Source: a virus. From it: a stretch of 64,000 bases of DNA. The stretch spans positions 1-64,000 of IMG/VR virus record IMGVR_UViG_3300031957_002938. One strand, written 5' to 3'. The notes under the pieces were generated by a model. It saw nothing but the letters and a program-made list of their open reading frames with translations, was not told where the DNA came from and did no database searches. Numbering within the stretch: position 1 is the stretch's first letter; each line of letters begins with the position of its first letter. Both the position numbers and the translations under genes were made by a program. Of this stretch, positions 26,781-35,570 are shown piece by piece.

Positions 26781-28271
26781 TTAAGAAATTTCAATGTTTT
26801 CGCGAGAAAAAGCAGATTTAAACTTATCCCGCAAAGAGGGTTCGTTAGATGCAACAGCCTCATTTGCATTAGAGACTTCTGCGTCTACAGGTTCAGCAGC
26901 GTCAAGAGCTTCTCCAATTTCGACTTCTTCAACAGAAGCGTTAGAGAGCTTTTTAGCTACTTCTTCATCAATACGAGCTTGAATTTGAGAATTAAATTCT
27001 TCTTGGACCTCTTTGTTCTTGTTTTTCCAAAGAACATCGAGCTTAGAAGCGAAAGCTTCGTAAGAAGCATCATCATCTAAAGTTTTCAGTTCAGAGGCGA
27101 GAAACTCACGATCTTGATCATCAAGTTCGAATTTCTCGTCAATTTGGTCCATACGAGTGTTAAACGAAGCGATAGCTTTTTGAGCTTTCTCCTCATTTTC
27201 ATAACCAGAAATGCGCTCGCTAGCGTTTCCTAGTTTTTCCTCAAGCGCCTTTACAGAAGCTTTAAGGTCTTCGTATTCTTTAATTTTATCTTCTTTTTCC
27301 AATCTCTCTGCTTCGAGATCCTTACGGTACTGTTCGTCCCGTTGACGGATTGCATCAGCAAAGGTATCAGTCATGGAAGCGACAGCTTCCTTTGAGAATT
27401 TCTTCTCATTCAGAAGATCCTTCAATTCATTTAGAGTATTTTCAAGTTCCATATCGATAATGTTCTTTTGTGTGTTTACATTTAAATTATTATTTTGTGA
27501 AATTTTATCCCTCTTATCGTTTATAAAAATTTGAGTTTTTTCAGGAGGCTTCGAATATAAACCTTTCACATCTGCTGCTGGATTTAATGTATAAGCGATG
27601 CCTAGCGGGTATATATCACCCATGATTAATCTGTTTATTTTCTCCCCTTTATCAGTCTTACCATTACCGCCATAACTCCTTAAATTACCTTGTAACTTAG
27701 CTATTTCTTCAGGATCAGATATAATTCTAGCCTCACTTAATTTGTCGCTGCCAACAGCTAAAACATAACTATTGAATCCAACTTCCCAACTAGCAGAAAC
27801 CTTTTGATATTTATCGCTTTCAGAATCTAAGGAATTTTTTACTAAATTAGTAAAATTTGGGTTTACAGTCTTATATAAGACAGCTCCCAAAGAGATATTA
27901 AAAGGTTCTTTAACGGTTTTAACCTCCTCTTCCCCCATTAACTCACTAGACCCGAACTTGCTATAACCAGCAGAAACGATGTGTCCGACAATCTTTTGTT
28001 TATCATGCTCTATATTTGTAGGCTTATGAATAAACTTGTCAGTGTATTTTATGGCTGTAGATGTATCCATCCCATCACCATTTTTGTTAAATTCATTAAT
28101 TACCGCAGCATTAAATGCGACACCCATCAAATCTACGTTTTCATCGTAGTTGATGTTATCAGGCACTAAAGGCTCTAGATTTTCCAAAGAAGCTTTAGAA
28201 ATCAAAGAAGCCTCGCTAATTTCACAAGAAATTAAAGGAGCTTGAAATGTTGTTGTATACTTATACTCCAT
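26781..28271 (-). CDS. Prohead protease fused to scaffold, 496 aa
   Basis: The N-terminal half looks like a phage maturation protease: GVAFNAAVINEFNKNGDGMDT, then NIEHDKQKIVGHIVSAGYSKFG with a candidate catalytic His, and KVSASWEVGF with a candidate catalytic Ser. From about residue 270 it becomes a long acidic coiled coil (ELENTLNELKDLLNEKK onward), typical of scaffold. An in-frame ATG at 27451 could start a separate scaffold. I chose the ATG at 28271 (MEYKYTT), overlapping the previous gene by 11 nt; an upstream in-frame start would overlap it by about 90 nt. Confidence 0.75.
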   Translation of the reverse strand: MEYKYTTTFQAPLISCEISEASLISKASLENLEPLVPDNINYDENVDLMGVAFNAAVINEFNKNGDGMDTSTAIKYTDKFIHKPTNIEHDKQKIVGHIVSAGYSKFGSSELMGEEEVKTVKEPFNISLGAVLYKTVNPNFTNLVKNSLDSESDKYQKVSASWEVGFNSYVLAVGSDKLSEARIISDPEEIAKLQGNLRSYGGNGKTDKGEKINRLIMGDIYPLGIAYTLNPAADVKGLYSKPPEKTQIFINDKRDKISQNNNLNVNTQKNIIDMELENTLNELKDLLNEKKFSKEAVASMTDTFADAIRQRDEQYRKDLEAERLEKEDKIKEYEDLKASVKALEEKLGNASERISGYENEEKAQKAIASFNTRMDQIDEKFELDDQDREFLASELKTLDDDASYEAFASKLDVLWKNKNKEVQEEFNSQIQARIDEEVAKKLSNASVEEVEIGEALDAAEPVDAEVSNANEAVASNEPSLRDKFKSAFSRENIEIS

Positions 28272-28644
28272 CGCTATATTTTTTAGCCGCGATATCAGTA
28301 AGTAGTTGAGCGTAACTCTTTTTGTCAGACTTTTCCTTCTTTTTGCCATCTTTATAGCCAGCCTTCATCTTTTCTTCAGAATCTTTGTCGAACTTCATGT
28401 CTTTTTTAAGATCCTTTTTTTCAGCATCTTTTTTCTCTGAAGGAGCGCCTTTATCGAGTTTTTTCATTTTGCTCTTGTCATCCTTAACAGCATCTTTTTC
28501 ATGTTCGACTTTTTCTTTTTTGCTGTCTTTCTTCAGTTCTTTGGTATCGATCTTATCATACTGCTTCTTTGTCATTGCGGCTTCGATCTCTTCTGAAGAA
28601 ATAGATACTTCAATTTCTGTAGACTTAAAATTATTGTTTTTCAT
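28261..28644 (-). CDS. Lysine-rich charged protein between portal and protease, 127 aa
   Basis: About one third of residues are lysine, alternating with D and E (KKDSKKEKVEHEKDAVKDDK and similar), with a short helical end SYAQLLTDIAAKKYSDGV. It is low-complexity and probably disordered. It overlaps the portal stop by 14 nt and the protease start by 11 nt, so it belongs to the morphogenesis operon. Possible internal core or scaffold partner. Confidence 0.65.
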   Translation of the reverse strand: MKNNNFKSTEIEVSISSEEIEAAMTKKQYDKIDTKELKKDSKKEKVEHEKDAVKDDKSKMKKLDKGAPSEKKDAEKKDLKKDMKFDKDSEEKMKAGYKDGKKKEKSDKKSYAQLLTDIAAKKYSDGV

Positions 28645-30589
28645 GGCTGTGATATAAAATTGCGGCTGGGTAAGTTTCTAAAGTATGTTGAGCTGAAATA
28701 TCTAAAACTTCTTTTAAAGTGTCTAAATTTTCAATTTCGTTAAAGTCTTTTACACAAGATTCTAACGTTTCGCCCCAATATTCTTTATTATGGGAACAAA
28801 CGATGGATTCACATAAATTCGACACCATCTCTTCTTGGGCTTGACTAAGCTTAGAAACTTTAAGATGAGATATCATTTTATCTTTTGCATCATGAACAAA
28901 GCTGTCTATATCATAAATAGTTTTTTGTATATTTGATCTAGAATATTTAGCATTAGCCAAGGGGATGTCAGTTGTTCCTTCTGGCCTACCTGCTTCTTTT
29001 CTAGGCCCACTAGCTTTATCATCTGGAGAATATACAGGCACTCCACCCACAATTGGGTTGTAGTAACCTTTTTCTCTGTCTTCCAAGAAGTCTTGTTGTG
29101 CAGAGTCTAATTGATCTGGCTCTGGGAATTTACCATTATGGAACATTTCCATTCCTTGCTCTGGAGTAATAATTCCAAGCTCCATAAGCCTTGTAGATGC
29201 TCTCATCAGTTGCACCTCATCTCTCATATCAATGTCCTTCATCTTAGCTTCTGGCCATGAGCGGAATCCTAAGTCTTTAGCTATTCTTTTAATCTCTTTG
29301 TTTAAGAAATCATTTAAAAATCCATATCTAGACTCTTGTAGCCTATCAATAAATATTTGAGCCTTTACTTGAGTAGAATTAAACTTTTCTTCTCCAACTA
29401 CGATATTCTGCAAGCCCTGCTTGATATCCTCGTTAAGTATTTGATATTTTTGAGGACCGAGAACTAGGTTTAGTTCAGGAATGATAAATTCTGCTTTAGT
29501 CGTGTAATCAGAAACCAACACGCGCCCGACACTCTCGTTTTTAAACAAGTTTTGCATAGCAGCCATGTTATTTGGGTTTACCCCTCCTTTTTCTGGATCA
29601 GCACCCATAGTGATAAGTAAAATAACATTCTCTACAGTTCTAGTGATGGCTTGGTCCATTTTCTTCAACTCCATCTTGGCGTTGATATCTTCAAGGACAG
29701 GGAAACCAAAAGGAACCGCAAATGGCTCATAGTCTTGTTTTTTATAAAAAGAGTAAGATAACCTTTTAGGGTCTAAGTTTATTTTAATACCTTTATTACT
29801 ATAAGATCCGTTATTGATAGAATCTTTAATCTCTGGGTCTAGAGCTTCAAATATAGCTAAGTCTTCTTCTGTTTGAGGGCTTCCAAGTCGCGCTATCTCA
29901 TATTCAGATAATACCTTTTGGTATACACCCCCGTTAGTAAATGTTGTTGACCTTCTAGCAATAACATCGTAAGGATTTAGAAGAATATATTTTAAAGGAA
30001 CTTTATTTGCGGTAGCTCCGATATTGCCTACTTGGTTAATTAATCTAGCATAATCGTCTGCTTTAAATTTGCCATCAATTCTATATAAAAAGATATTACC
30101 ACTTCTGTAATATTCTCTAAAATATTGGTCTTTAAGCCCGATAATGTTAACTTTTTTAAACCACTCGTAAAAAAACTCCCTGCTCTTTTTACTGCCCCCT
30201 TCTAAGTAAATGTCAGTGTTTGTGAACTCTGACATTATATCAATTGCGTTTCTAAATACAGCTACATTACAATAAGCTTTTTGGCACAGCTCAATAGCAT
30301 CTCTACAAGTAACTCCATCAGCACCATACTCATAAGGCAGCAATCCCCTACGGATGCTTGAGAACCTCTCTTTTTGAGTCACATAGGCAGATCTGTTTGT
30401 TCTAGACCCACTGAAAGTGCTTGTGGAAGCTCCTTGCCTTCTAGCTTCAGATGTAGAACTATAAGAGGCATCGGAAGTATAAAAAGGTTCTCCTAAAAGT
30501 TCTGGAGAAGGTTCTTCTCCGATAGTCTGTGATGGGTGAGTGAATTTATCCCAATAATCAGAGCGCTTGGTGTATTTTCTTTTAGCCAT
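28631..30589 (-). CDS. Portal protein, 652 aa
   Basis: Dodecameric vertex through which DNA is packaged. Features: a disordered serine-rich N-terminus, AYCNVAVFRNAIDIMSEFTN, a middle region with PLKYILLNPYDVIARRSTTF, and the stem/clip-type segment MELKKMDQAITRTVENVILLITMG. Then GEEKFNSTQVKAQIFIDRLQESRYGFLNDFLNKEI and WPEAKMKDIDMRDEVQLMRASTRLMELG, a pattern of portal proteins in T4-like and marine phages. It lies next to terminase. A GTGTAA motif 14 nt upstream suggests it heads the morphogenesis operon. Confidence 0.88.
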   Translation of the reverse strand: MAKRKYTKRSDYWDKFTHPSQTIGEEPSPELLGEPFYTSDASYSSTSEARRQGASTSTFSGSRTNRSAYVTQKERFSSIRRGLLPYEYGADGVTCRDAIELCQKAYCNVAVFRNAIDIMSEFTNTDIYLEGGSKKSREFFYEWFKKVNIIGLKDQYFREYYRSGNIFLYRIDGKFKADDYARLINQVGNIGATANKVPLKYILLNPYDVIARRSTTFTNGGVYQKVLSEYEIARLGSPQTEEDLAIFEALDPEIKDSINNGSYSNKGIKINLDPKRLSYSFYKKQDYEPFAVPFGFPVLEDINAKMELKKMDQAITRTVENVILLITMGADPEKGGVNPNNMAAMQNLFKNESVGRVLVSDYTTKAEFIIPELNLVLGPQKYQILNEDIKQGLQNIVVGEEKFNSTQVKAQIFIDRLQESRYGFLNDFLNKEIKRIAKDLGFRSWPEAKMKDIDMRDEVQLMRASTRLMELGIITPEQGMEMFHNGKFPEPDQLDSAQQDFLEDREKGYYNPIVGGVPVYSPDDKASGPRKEAGRPEGTTDIPLANAKYSRSNIQKTIYDIDSFVHDAKDKMISHLKVSKLSQAQEEMVSNLCESIVCSHNKEYWGETLESCVKDFNEIENLDTLKEVLDISAQHTLETYPAAILYHSHEKQ

Positions 30590-30603
30590 AAATATAATTT
30601 ATC

Positions 30604-30609
30604 TTACAC
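30604..30609 (-). promoter_or_regulatory. GTGTAA late-promoter-like motif for the portal gene
   Basis: The minus strand reads TCGTGTAAGATAAATT; GTGTAA ends 14 nt before the portal ATG at 30589. Confidence 0.5.
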
Positions 30610-30637
30610 GACAAAGTTAACTTTCAACTTTTAAAAG

Positions 30638-32503
30638 TTAAGAAATAAACATCGGAGTGAAAGTCGTTTGGGTATCAGAGATATCATCAGACTCCATATC
30701 ATAAAAAATATTCATCATCCAATTACCTAGCACTAAAGCTGAATAAGAGTCTTTTCTGGCTTTATCAGCCCCACTTTGTTTTCTCAAGTTACGTGGTAAA
30801 TCAAAACTTTGTGTGCCTTGGGCAGAAGTCGTAATTTGCACCAAAGCACACTGAACTTTTATTAAGTCCATCATATCTTTTTGATGCTCTACAAAATCAA
30901 TCATTCTAGCTCCTTTACCCCCTTTATCATTATTATCACCTTTAATGAACTTTAAATCATCTATCGGGACTCTAGATTTCCTTTGATTGTTATAATCGTC
31001 ATTCATTGCCGCTCCTGCGAAAAATATTCTTTTATGATCGAATGCTGATTGTAAAGATTCGTTAGCTAGCCTGATCCATGCCGAAGTCGGCTTCCGAAGA
31101 AACACAAATTTCTTTTCTGACTTATTATATTGATTTTTAAGCCTTCTTAAGTTTTTATCATAGTCTTTAGATTTATCTAGGTCGGCTTCTATGACACCAA
31201 GATTTAAATTTTTCTTTTTAAAGATTTCACTCTCATTGCAGGAGTTAATAAATTGAACTCCTCCATTGTAGTCACCTACTACAGCAGCTACATTAAAGTG
31301 GGTCAATACGTAAGCCATGTATTTAATATGTGTTTTTAAACTCGATCCAGAAAGCGCATAGCTATGGACAGCAGTTCCTTTTCTAGTGTCACGATTCAAT
31401 TTTATTAAAAGCATCGCGAAATCGTCTGAACTTTCGCTTTCAGACCAAGAGGGGTCAAAAGCTAGAATATATTCATCTTTGGGATTACCCACAACCTCCA
31501 CACATTGCCCTTCTCCGTCTGGTATCGTGCAAGCAGCCATCTTACTAACCTTAAAGTATCCAGAGCTGTCATCTGTGAATATAGCACCAAACTCCCTGTC
31601 AAACTGGGAATCACTCATGGTGGATTTAGATTGATTGATTAGACTCTGATCATACAACTGTTCAGGAGCGCAATCATAACTAAAATGCATTATTGTTCTG
31701 TGTGCTCCGTCTTGCTTTTTTTTATTTAAGATAAGAGCTTCATATTGCTGATAGATTTTATATAAATATTCAAATTTATAAGAAGCCGAGGATAAACCAA
31801 TAATTTTGTTATTAGGCCACCTTTTTCTTTCTTCTTGTTTCATTTTACCCTGCTCAATCATCTGGGTTTCTAAATCATAAACCTCTTGACGTTCTGTAGG
31901 GTTTTCCACAACAGATAGGAATGGTATGATAACCTCATTGTAAATTTTTTCAGGCATCAACAATAACTCATCAATAATCATTCTTTGGAATCGGAAACCC
32001 CTTAACTTTTCTCCATCTCCCAAAGGAAGCGCTCTGATACTACTTCTGCCGATCTCCATAACCCACTCATCGTTCATCTTAGATGTTCTAGTTATGCATT
32101 GAGAAAAGAAAGTAGCCTTGGGGCTTTTTGCTATATCTTCGATCTTTTTGAAAATCATTTTAGATTGCCTAAAAGACTTAGACAAAATACCTATCTGCAC
32201 CCCCTGATTGAGAATAGCGTCTAATAGCGCGAAAACGCCCGTAGAGAAGCTTTTGGACATTCCCCGACTCCATATCCCCAAAAAGTAGTCAGACTCCATC
32301 ATGGCCTTAATAGCCATATGCTGGAATGGGAATAATTTAACCCCTGTAAACAATTCACAAGCAAAAGAAGGATTTTCCCTCAAGAATTTATAAAGCAAAA
32401 CTTTCGCTTCAGTTTCCTCTATAAAACCCTCTTTTTCGAGAATATCTTTGTTTATATCCTTGTACTGTCGGTGTAGTTTCTGTTTTCCTGTTTCCCAAGC
32501 CAT
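30638..32503 (-). CDS. terL: Terminase large subunit, 621 aa
   Basis: DNA-packaging motor. N-terminal ATPase: variant Walker A at residues 78-85 (WSRGMSKS) and Walker B IIDEL at 176-180, with coupling segment GLSSASYKFEYLY near 236. C-terminal RNase H-like nuclease: D350 in YILAFDPSW, D411 in VVGDYNGG, and a late acidic residue in ARMIDFVEH near 545. The ATG at 32503 is the only plausible start, so it overlaps the upstream nuclease gene by 95 nt. Together with portal and capsid it defines the packaging/head module. Confidence 0.95.
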   Translation of the reverse strand: MAWETGKQKLHRQYKDINKDILEKEGFIEETEAKVLLYKFLRENPSFACELFTGVKLFPFQHMAIKAMMESDYFLGIWSRGMSKSFSTGVFALLDAILNQGVQIGILSKSFRQSKMIFKKIEDIAKSPKATFFSQCITRTSKMNDEWVMEIGRSSIRALPLGDGEKLRGFRFQRMIIDELLLMPEKIYNEVIIPFLSVVENPTERQEVYDLETQMIEQGKMKQEERKRWPNNKIIGLSSASYKFEYLYKIYQQYEALILNKKKQDGAHRTIMHFSYDCAPEQLYDQSLINQSKSTMSDSQFDREFGAIFTDDSSGYFKVSKMAACTIPDGEGQCVEVVGNPKDEYILAFDPSWSESESSDDFAMLLIKLNRDTRKGTAVHSYALSGSSLKTHIKYMAYVLTHFNVAAVVGDYNGGVQFINSCNESEIFKKKNLNLGVIEADLDKSKDYDKNLRRLKNQYNKSEKKFVFLRKPTSAWIRLANESLQSAFDHKRIFFAGAAMNDDYNNQRKSRVPIDDLKFIKGDNNDKGGKGARMIDFVEHQKDMMDLIKVQCALVQITTSAQGTQSFDLPRNLRKQSGADKARKDSYSALVLGNWMMNIFYDMESDDISDTQTTFTPMFIS

Positions 32504-33419
32504 CTTTTTTTAATTGTTTGTCCCAAAAATACTGAAGGTCTACTGCCCAGAGCTTCGTGCCTAAAACAAGAATTTTAGGAATTAGTTCTTCGCTTTTTTC
32601 TCTAGACCCACTAAACACAAATTGACAGCAGTCTGTATACTCTGCCTGTATTTCACGCATCCTATGATAAACATAATCTAATTTAAATTTTTTGTATACC
32701 TGTTTATTAACAGCCCACATTTGGTCGAAAGCTGTTTCTATCACTATAAACAAGTAACAACCCGTAGATCTGCACCTATCTAATTCTTTTAAGAACCGAT
32801 TGTATCCATTTGTGACAGTAGAACAAAAATCCTGGTAAGACTTCCTATCCACGAATGTATAGTCATATAAATCGCCCCCCACTGCATAATCCCCGACATC
32901 AAGCTTCAACAACTTAGAATTGGTGAAATGCAGGGGCTTCTGCTCTCTTGTATCTATCAGTATGGGTGTATCTGAATAATCTTTGTTGAATTGCTTCGGC
33001 AGAGGTTCGGAAAGCATGGGTTTCATGTCTAACTGTTTACATGTCTCTTTGTAGCTGCCGAAGATCTGTTTACACAGATCTATGTCTGGCAGATTGCTAG
33101 TGAGTAGGTAAGTGGACGGGGGTCCAGACGAAACCGCTTTGGAAAGGAATTTTTTGTCTAAGGATGCGACAATGAAATCTTTAACTTCCTCCTTTGGTGC
33201 TTGGAGACACCATTTTTTCATATTTCTTTTATTTATGAAATCTGTAGCGAAATACTGTTTATAATTTTTAAAAGGTATTAACTCTCCAGTTAACTTGTCT
33301 TTTCTTCCGTAATTCTCGACATAGTAGTCTCCCAACAGTTTACCGTGCTTTCTCATGTGAGAATGCAGTCCTTTTAAGGAATCAAATGAATCCCCACATA
33401 TTTTACATTTATATGACAT
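32409..33419 (-). CDS. C2H2 zinc-finger plus ERCC4-type nuclease, 336 aa
   Basis: Residues 5-25 form a C2H2 finger (C5, C8, H21, H25). From residue 150 an ERCC4/XPF nuclease core is visible: ILIDTREQKPL (D156, R158, E159), DVGDYAV (D177) and FVDRKSYQDF (D191-R192-K193). Such nucleases cut branched or flap DNA. The last ~31 codons overlap the terminase start in another frame. The gene lies between terminase subunits, so a role in resolving DNA before or during packaging is plausible but inferred. Confidence 0.85.
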   Translation of the reverse strand: MSYKCKICGDSFDSLKGLHSHMRKHGKLLGDYYVENYGRKDKLTGELIPFKNYKQYFATDFINKRNMKKWCLQAPKEEVKDFIVASLDKKFLSKAVSSGPPSTYLLTSNLPDIDLCKQIFGSYKETCKQLDMKPMLSEPLPKQFNKDYSDTPILIDTREQKPLHFTNSKLLKLDVGDYAVGGDLYDYTFVDRKSYQDFCSTVTNGYNRFLKELDRCRSTGCYLFIVIETAFDQMWAVNKQVYKKFKLDYVYHRMREIQAEYTDCCQFVFSGSREKSEELIPKILVLGTKLWAVDLQYFWDKQLKKDGLGNRKTETTPTVQGYKQRYSRKRGFYRGN

Positions 33420-34458
33420 CTTGCTGTCCTATTCCCAAAACTCTTGCTTTCCATTCTGCCATACCCTCTAATCTTTCCGCTTCCTGCTTCACAGCCTCCT
33501 TTTGCATCTCTGCAATTCTTACCATTGTTTCTCTTTCTTCCTCTTCTTGGAAAAGTTGCACTATAGACAAAAACGAAGCATTTTCTTTGTTCATCTTCTT
33601 CATCCTTTCGCTTCTGTCTCCTTGAAGCTTTTTTGTCAGGTTCTCGATGCGGGTTTCACATTGATGATACTCTCCGCTCTTAGCTTTGATGATTTCAGCC
33701 AACCTGATAGACATTTCTTGCTGCTCGTCAGCATCATCGAACATGCTATTCAGTTTGTTCAAGTGAGCGCTAATAACTTCTAAGTTTATGACTTCCTTGC
33801 ACACGTTTAAATACAAATTTATTTCGTCTGCGGTTAAGTCGGGTTTATCCCAAGTCAATCGAGTAAATTCGTGTTCGAACAACACTCGATCCTCTTGATT
33901 TAAATAATTGTTAATAATTTTAAGAAATCTTGAGTTAGAAAAGTTAACCCCTAGTTTTTCTACGCAAATTTGTTTTTGTCTATTAAGTTTTGATTCATCT
34001 AACCTCAAACCAGTGGCATCATTGATTTTTTTGATGATTCGTGATGAAGACTTCGGTGCAATGTATGAATTGAGAGCGCCTGAATCTTGAGAAGGTAAAA
34101 TGTCAGGATTTACCTCTCTAATTTGCGACAGAACAGCTCTTTGCTCATTACTCAATGGTCTTACAGATCTAGACGGAAAAACTATGCGAGCTATCTCTAA
34201 AGAAGACAACCCTTCTCCAGCTTGTTGAATTATAAAATCTTTTTGCTCTTTTGTGAATTCTATAGTCTCGGTAGGCATTCTCGCTGTAGTTTTGAAATCT
34301 ATAGAATTTTCTACCAAAAATTTTCTTACAGCCCTACCTTCTTTGGACCTTCCGTCTAAAGAATCGTCTTCGAAACACTGTTTCGTTAAATCAATTAGAT
34401 CAGGGATCTTTGATGCGTTCTCCCTTAAAAAATCCTTCTGTTCTTTAGTTAGATCCAT
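33409..34458 (-). CDS. Candidate terminase small subunit (two helix-turn-helix-like repeats), 349 aa
   Basis: The N-terminus has two related segments beginning TKEQKDFLRENASK (about 4) and TKEQKDFIIQQAGEG (about 68). Each is followed by a helix-turn-helix-like stretch (LSSLEIARIVFPSRSVRPLS in the second), as expected for DNA recognition. The middle is helical (ENLTKKLQGDRSERMKKM coiled coil) and the end charged. It sits just upstream of the nuclease and terminase large genes. Role as small terminase or packaging-linked DNA-binding protein is inferred from position and repeats. Confidence 0.55.
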   Translation of the reverse strand: MDLTKEQKDFLRENASKIPDLIDLTKQCFEDDSLDGRSKEGRAVRKFLVENSIDFKTTARMPTETIEFTKEQKDFIIQQAGEGLSSLEIARIVFPSRSVRPLSNEQRAVLSQIREVNPDILPSQDSGALNSYIAPKSSSRIIKKINDATGLRLDESKLNRQKQICVEKLGVNFSNSRFLKIINNYLNQEDRVLFEHEFTRLTWDKPDLTADEINLYLNVCKEVINLEVISAHLNKLNSMFDDADEQQEMSIRLAEIIKAKSGEYHQCETRIENLTKKLQGDRSERMKKMNKENASFLSIVQLFQEEEERETMVRIAEMQKEAVKQEAERLEGMAEWKARVLGIGQQDVI

Positions 34459-35131
34459 CTCCTATAATATCTTGGTCCCTAAGTATTTCCATAGCTACCT
34501 GTAGGAACTTCTTTTTTAAATTTTTTACTTGTCTATAGCCAAGTTTTCTTTTTTGAGCAGAAATTTTGTAACCCATGAACTTAGCTACGTCTTCTTCACT
34601 GTTTTTTTCGAAATACAACATCCTATACGCAGTATAATGAATATTACTTAAACGAATTTTCATTTGACCGTTTAACCTCTCTAAAGATACAGTAAAATCA
34701 AAATCTATGTATTCTTTACCTTTTACCTCTTTAACAAAATCTTCAGTGGAAAGTGGTAACTTAACTTCTAAAGCTGATTTTTTTGTTTTTTTCCATTTTT
34801 GACATATAGGGCAAGTTGATGAATCATGATCTGGCTCATGTTGCTTGGGACAAGGGTTAACATAATTGCCGTAGTGATTTCTCACTAGGTTTCTTATTTG
34901 ATTAGATATTATTCTACCAATCCAAGGTTCAAGAGGTCTTTCTTGATCCCACATATGCCACTTCTTAGAAATGTGCAATTTGATGATTTGCTGAACATCA
35001 TCGAAGTCAAACCATTTTACAGCGTTAAGTCTCCACTTATATTGCTGTTTTTTAATCGCTGCGTCAATTACTTCAGAAAAGTCTTCATAAGTATACTCAC
35101 CCTTCTTTTTTCTTTTCATCAATAAATTCAT
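34445..35131 (-). CDS. Sigma-factor-like protein with zinc-binding insert, 228 aa
   Basis: Residues 32-90 resemble sigma region 2: WRLNAVKWFDFDDVQQIIKLHI, then KKWHMWDQERPLEPWIGRII and NQIRNLVRNHYG. A zinc-knuckle candidate follows (C94, H98, C107, C110). The C-terminus has a region-4-like part (SEEDVAKFMGY, LGYRQVKNLKKKFLQ). An internal ATG four codons in (35119) is an alternative start. It overlaps both neighbours. Placed among late genes, it is a good candidate for reading the AGTGTAA promoters; that link is hypothesis. Confidence 0.65.
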   Translation of the reverse strand: MNLLMKRKKKGEYTYEDFSEVIDAAIKKQQYKWRLNAVKWFDFDDVQQIIKLHISKKWHMWDQERPLEPWIGRIISNQIRNLVRNHYGNYVNPCPKQHEPDHDSSTCPICQKWKKTKKSALEVKLPLSTEDFVKEVKGKEYIDFDFTVSLERLNGQMKIRLSNIHYTAYRMLYFEKNSEEDVAKFMGYKISAQKRKLGYRQVKNLKKKFLQVAMEILRDQDIIGDGSN

Positions 35132-35447
35132 TAATAGATCTAGCCCTCTTAGCCCGACCCTGATCGGAGTTAGTTGACTCGCCTACCAATGAACCAAAAG
35201 TCATAGGACTTTTGTCAGACGCTTGGACTTCTACTTCAAAATTTGAAATTGTAGGTACACTCTCTGCATCTGTCTCGTCTTGAGAAATAACTACAGATTT
35301 TTCTAGCACAGGCATACCTGCTGAAGTGTTGGTCGAAGTTGTAGAAGCTAAAGAGTTAAGTTGTATACCACACTTCCCACAAAAATTAGGTTTTGCATTA
35401 GCATAAGAAAGTTTCGCACCGCAACTGTGACAAAATAGATGAGCCAT
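35097..35447 (-). CDS. Zinc-ribbon protein, 116 aa
   Basis: Two CxxC pairs in the first 30 residues (FCHSCGAKL, FCGKCGIQL) form a classical zinc ribbon. The rest is a serine/threonine-rich linker ending in a helix RARSINEFIDEKKKEG. It overlaps the sigma-like gene by 35 nt, so the two are probably co-regulated; it might assist transcription, but the sequence does not prove this. Confidence 0.75.
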   Translation of the reverse strand: MAHLFCHSCGAKLSYANAKPNFCGKCGIQLNSLASTTSTNTSAGMPVLEKSVVISQDETDAESVPTISNFEVEVQASDKSPMTFGSLVGESTNSDQGRAKRARSINEFIDEKKKEG

Positions 35448-35570
35448 ACTATATATTTATATAATTAAAATTAAATTTTTCAAAAAAAGAAAAACAAGGC
35501 TTGTGTCTTTTATGTTTGTAGCAGTTCGCCGCTTGCGCGTAACACTTTTTTCTTGCTTTAATATATAATA

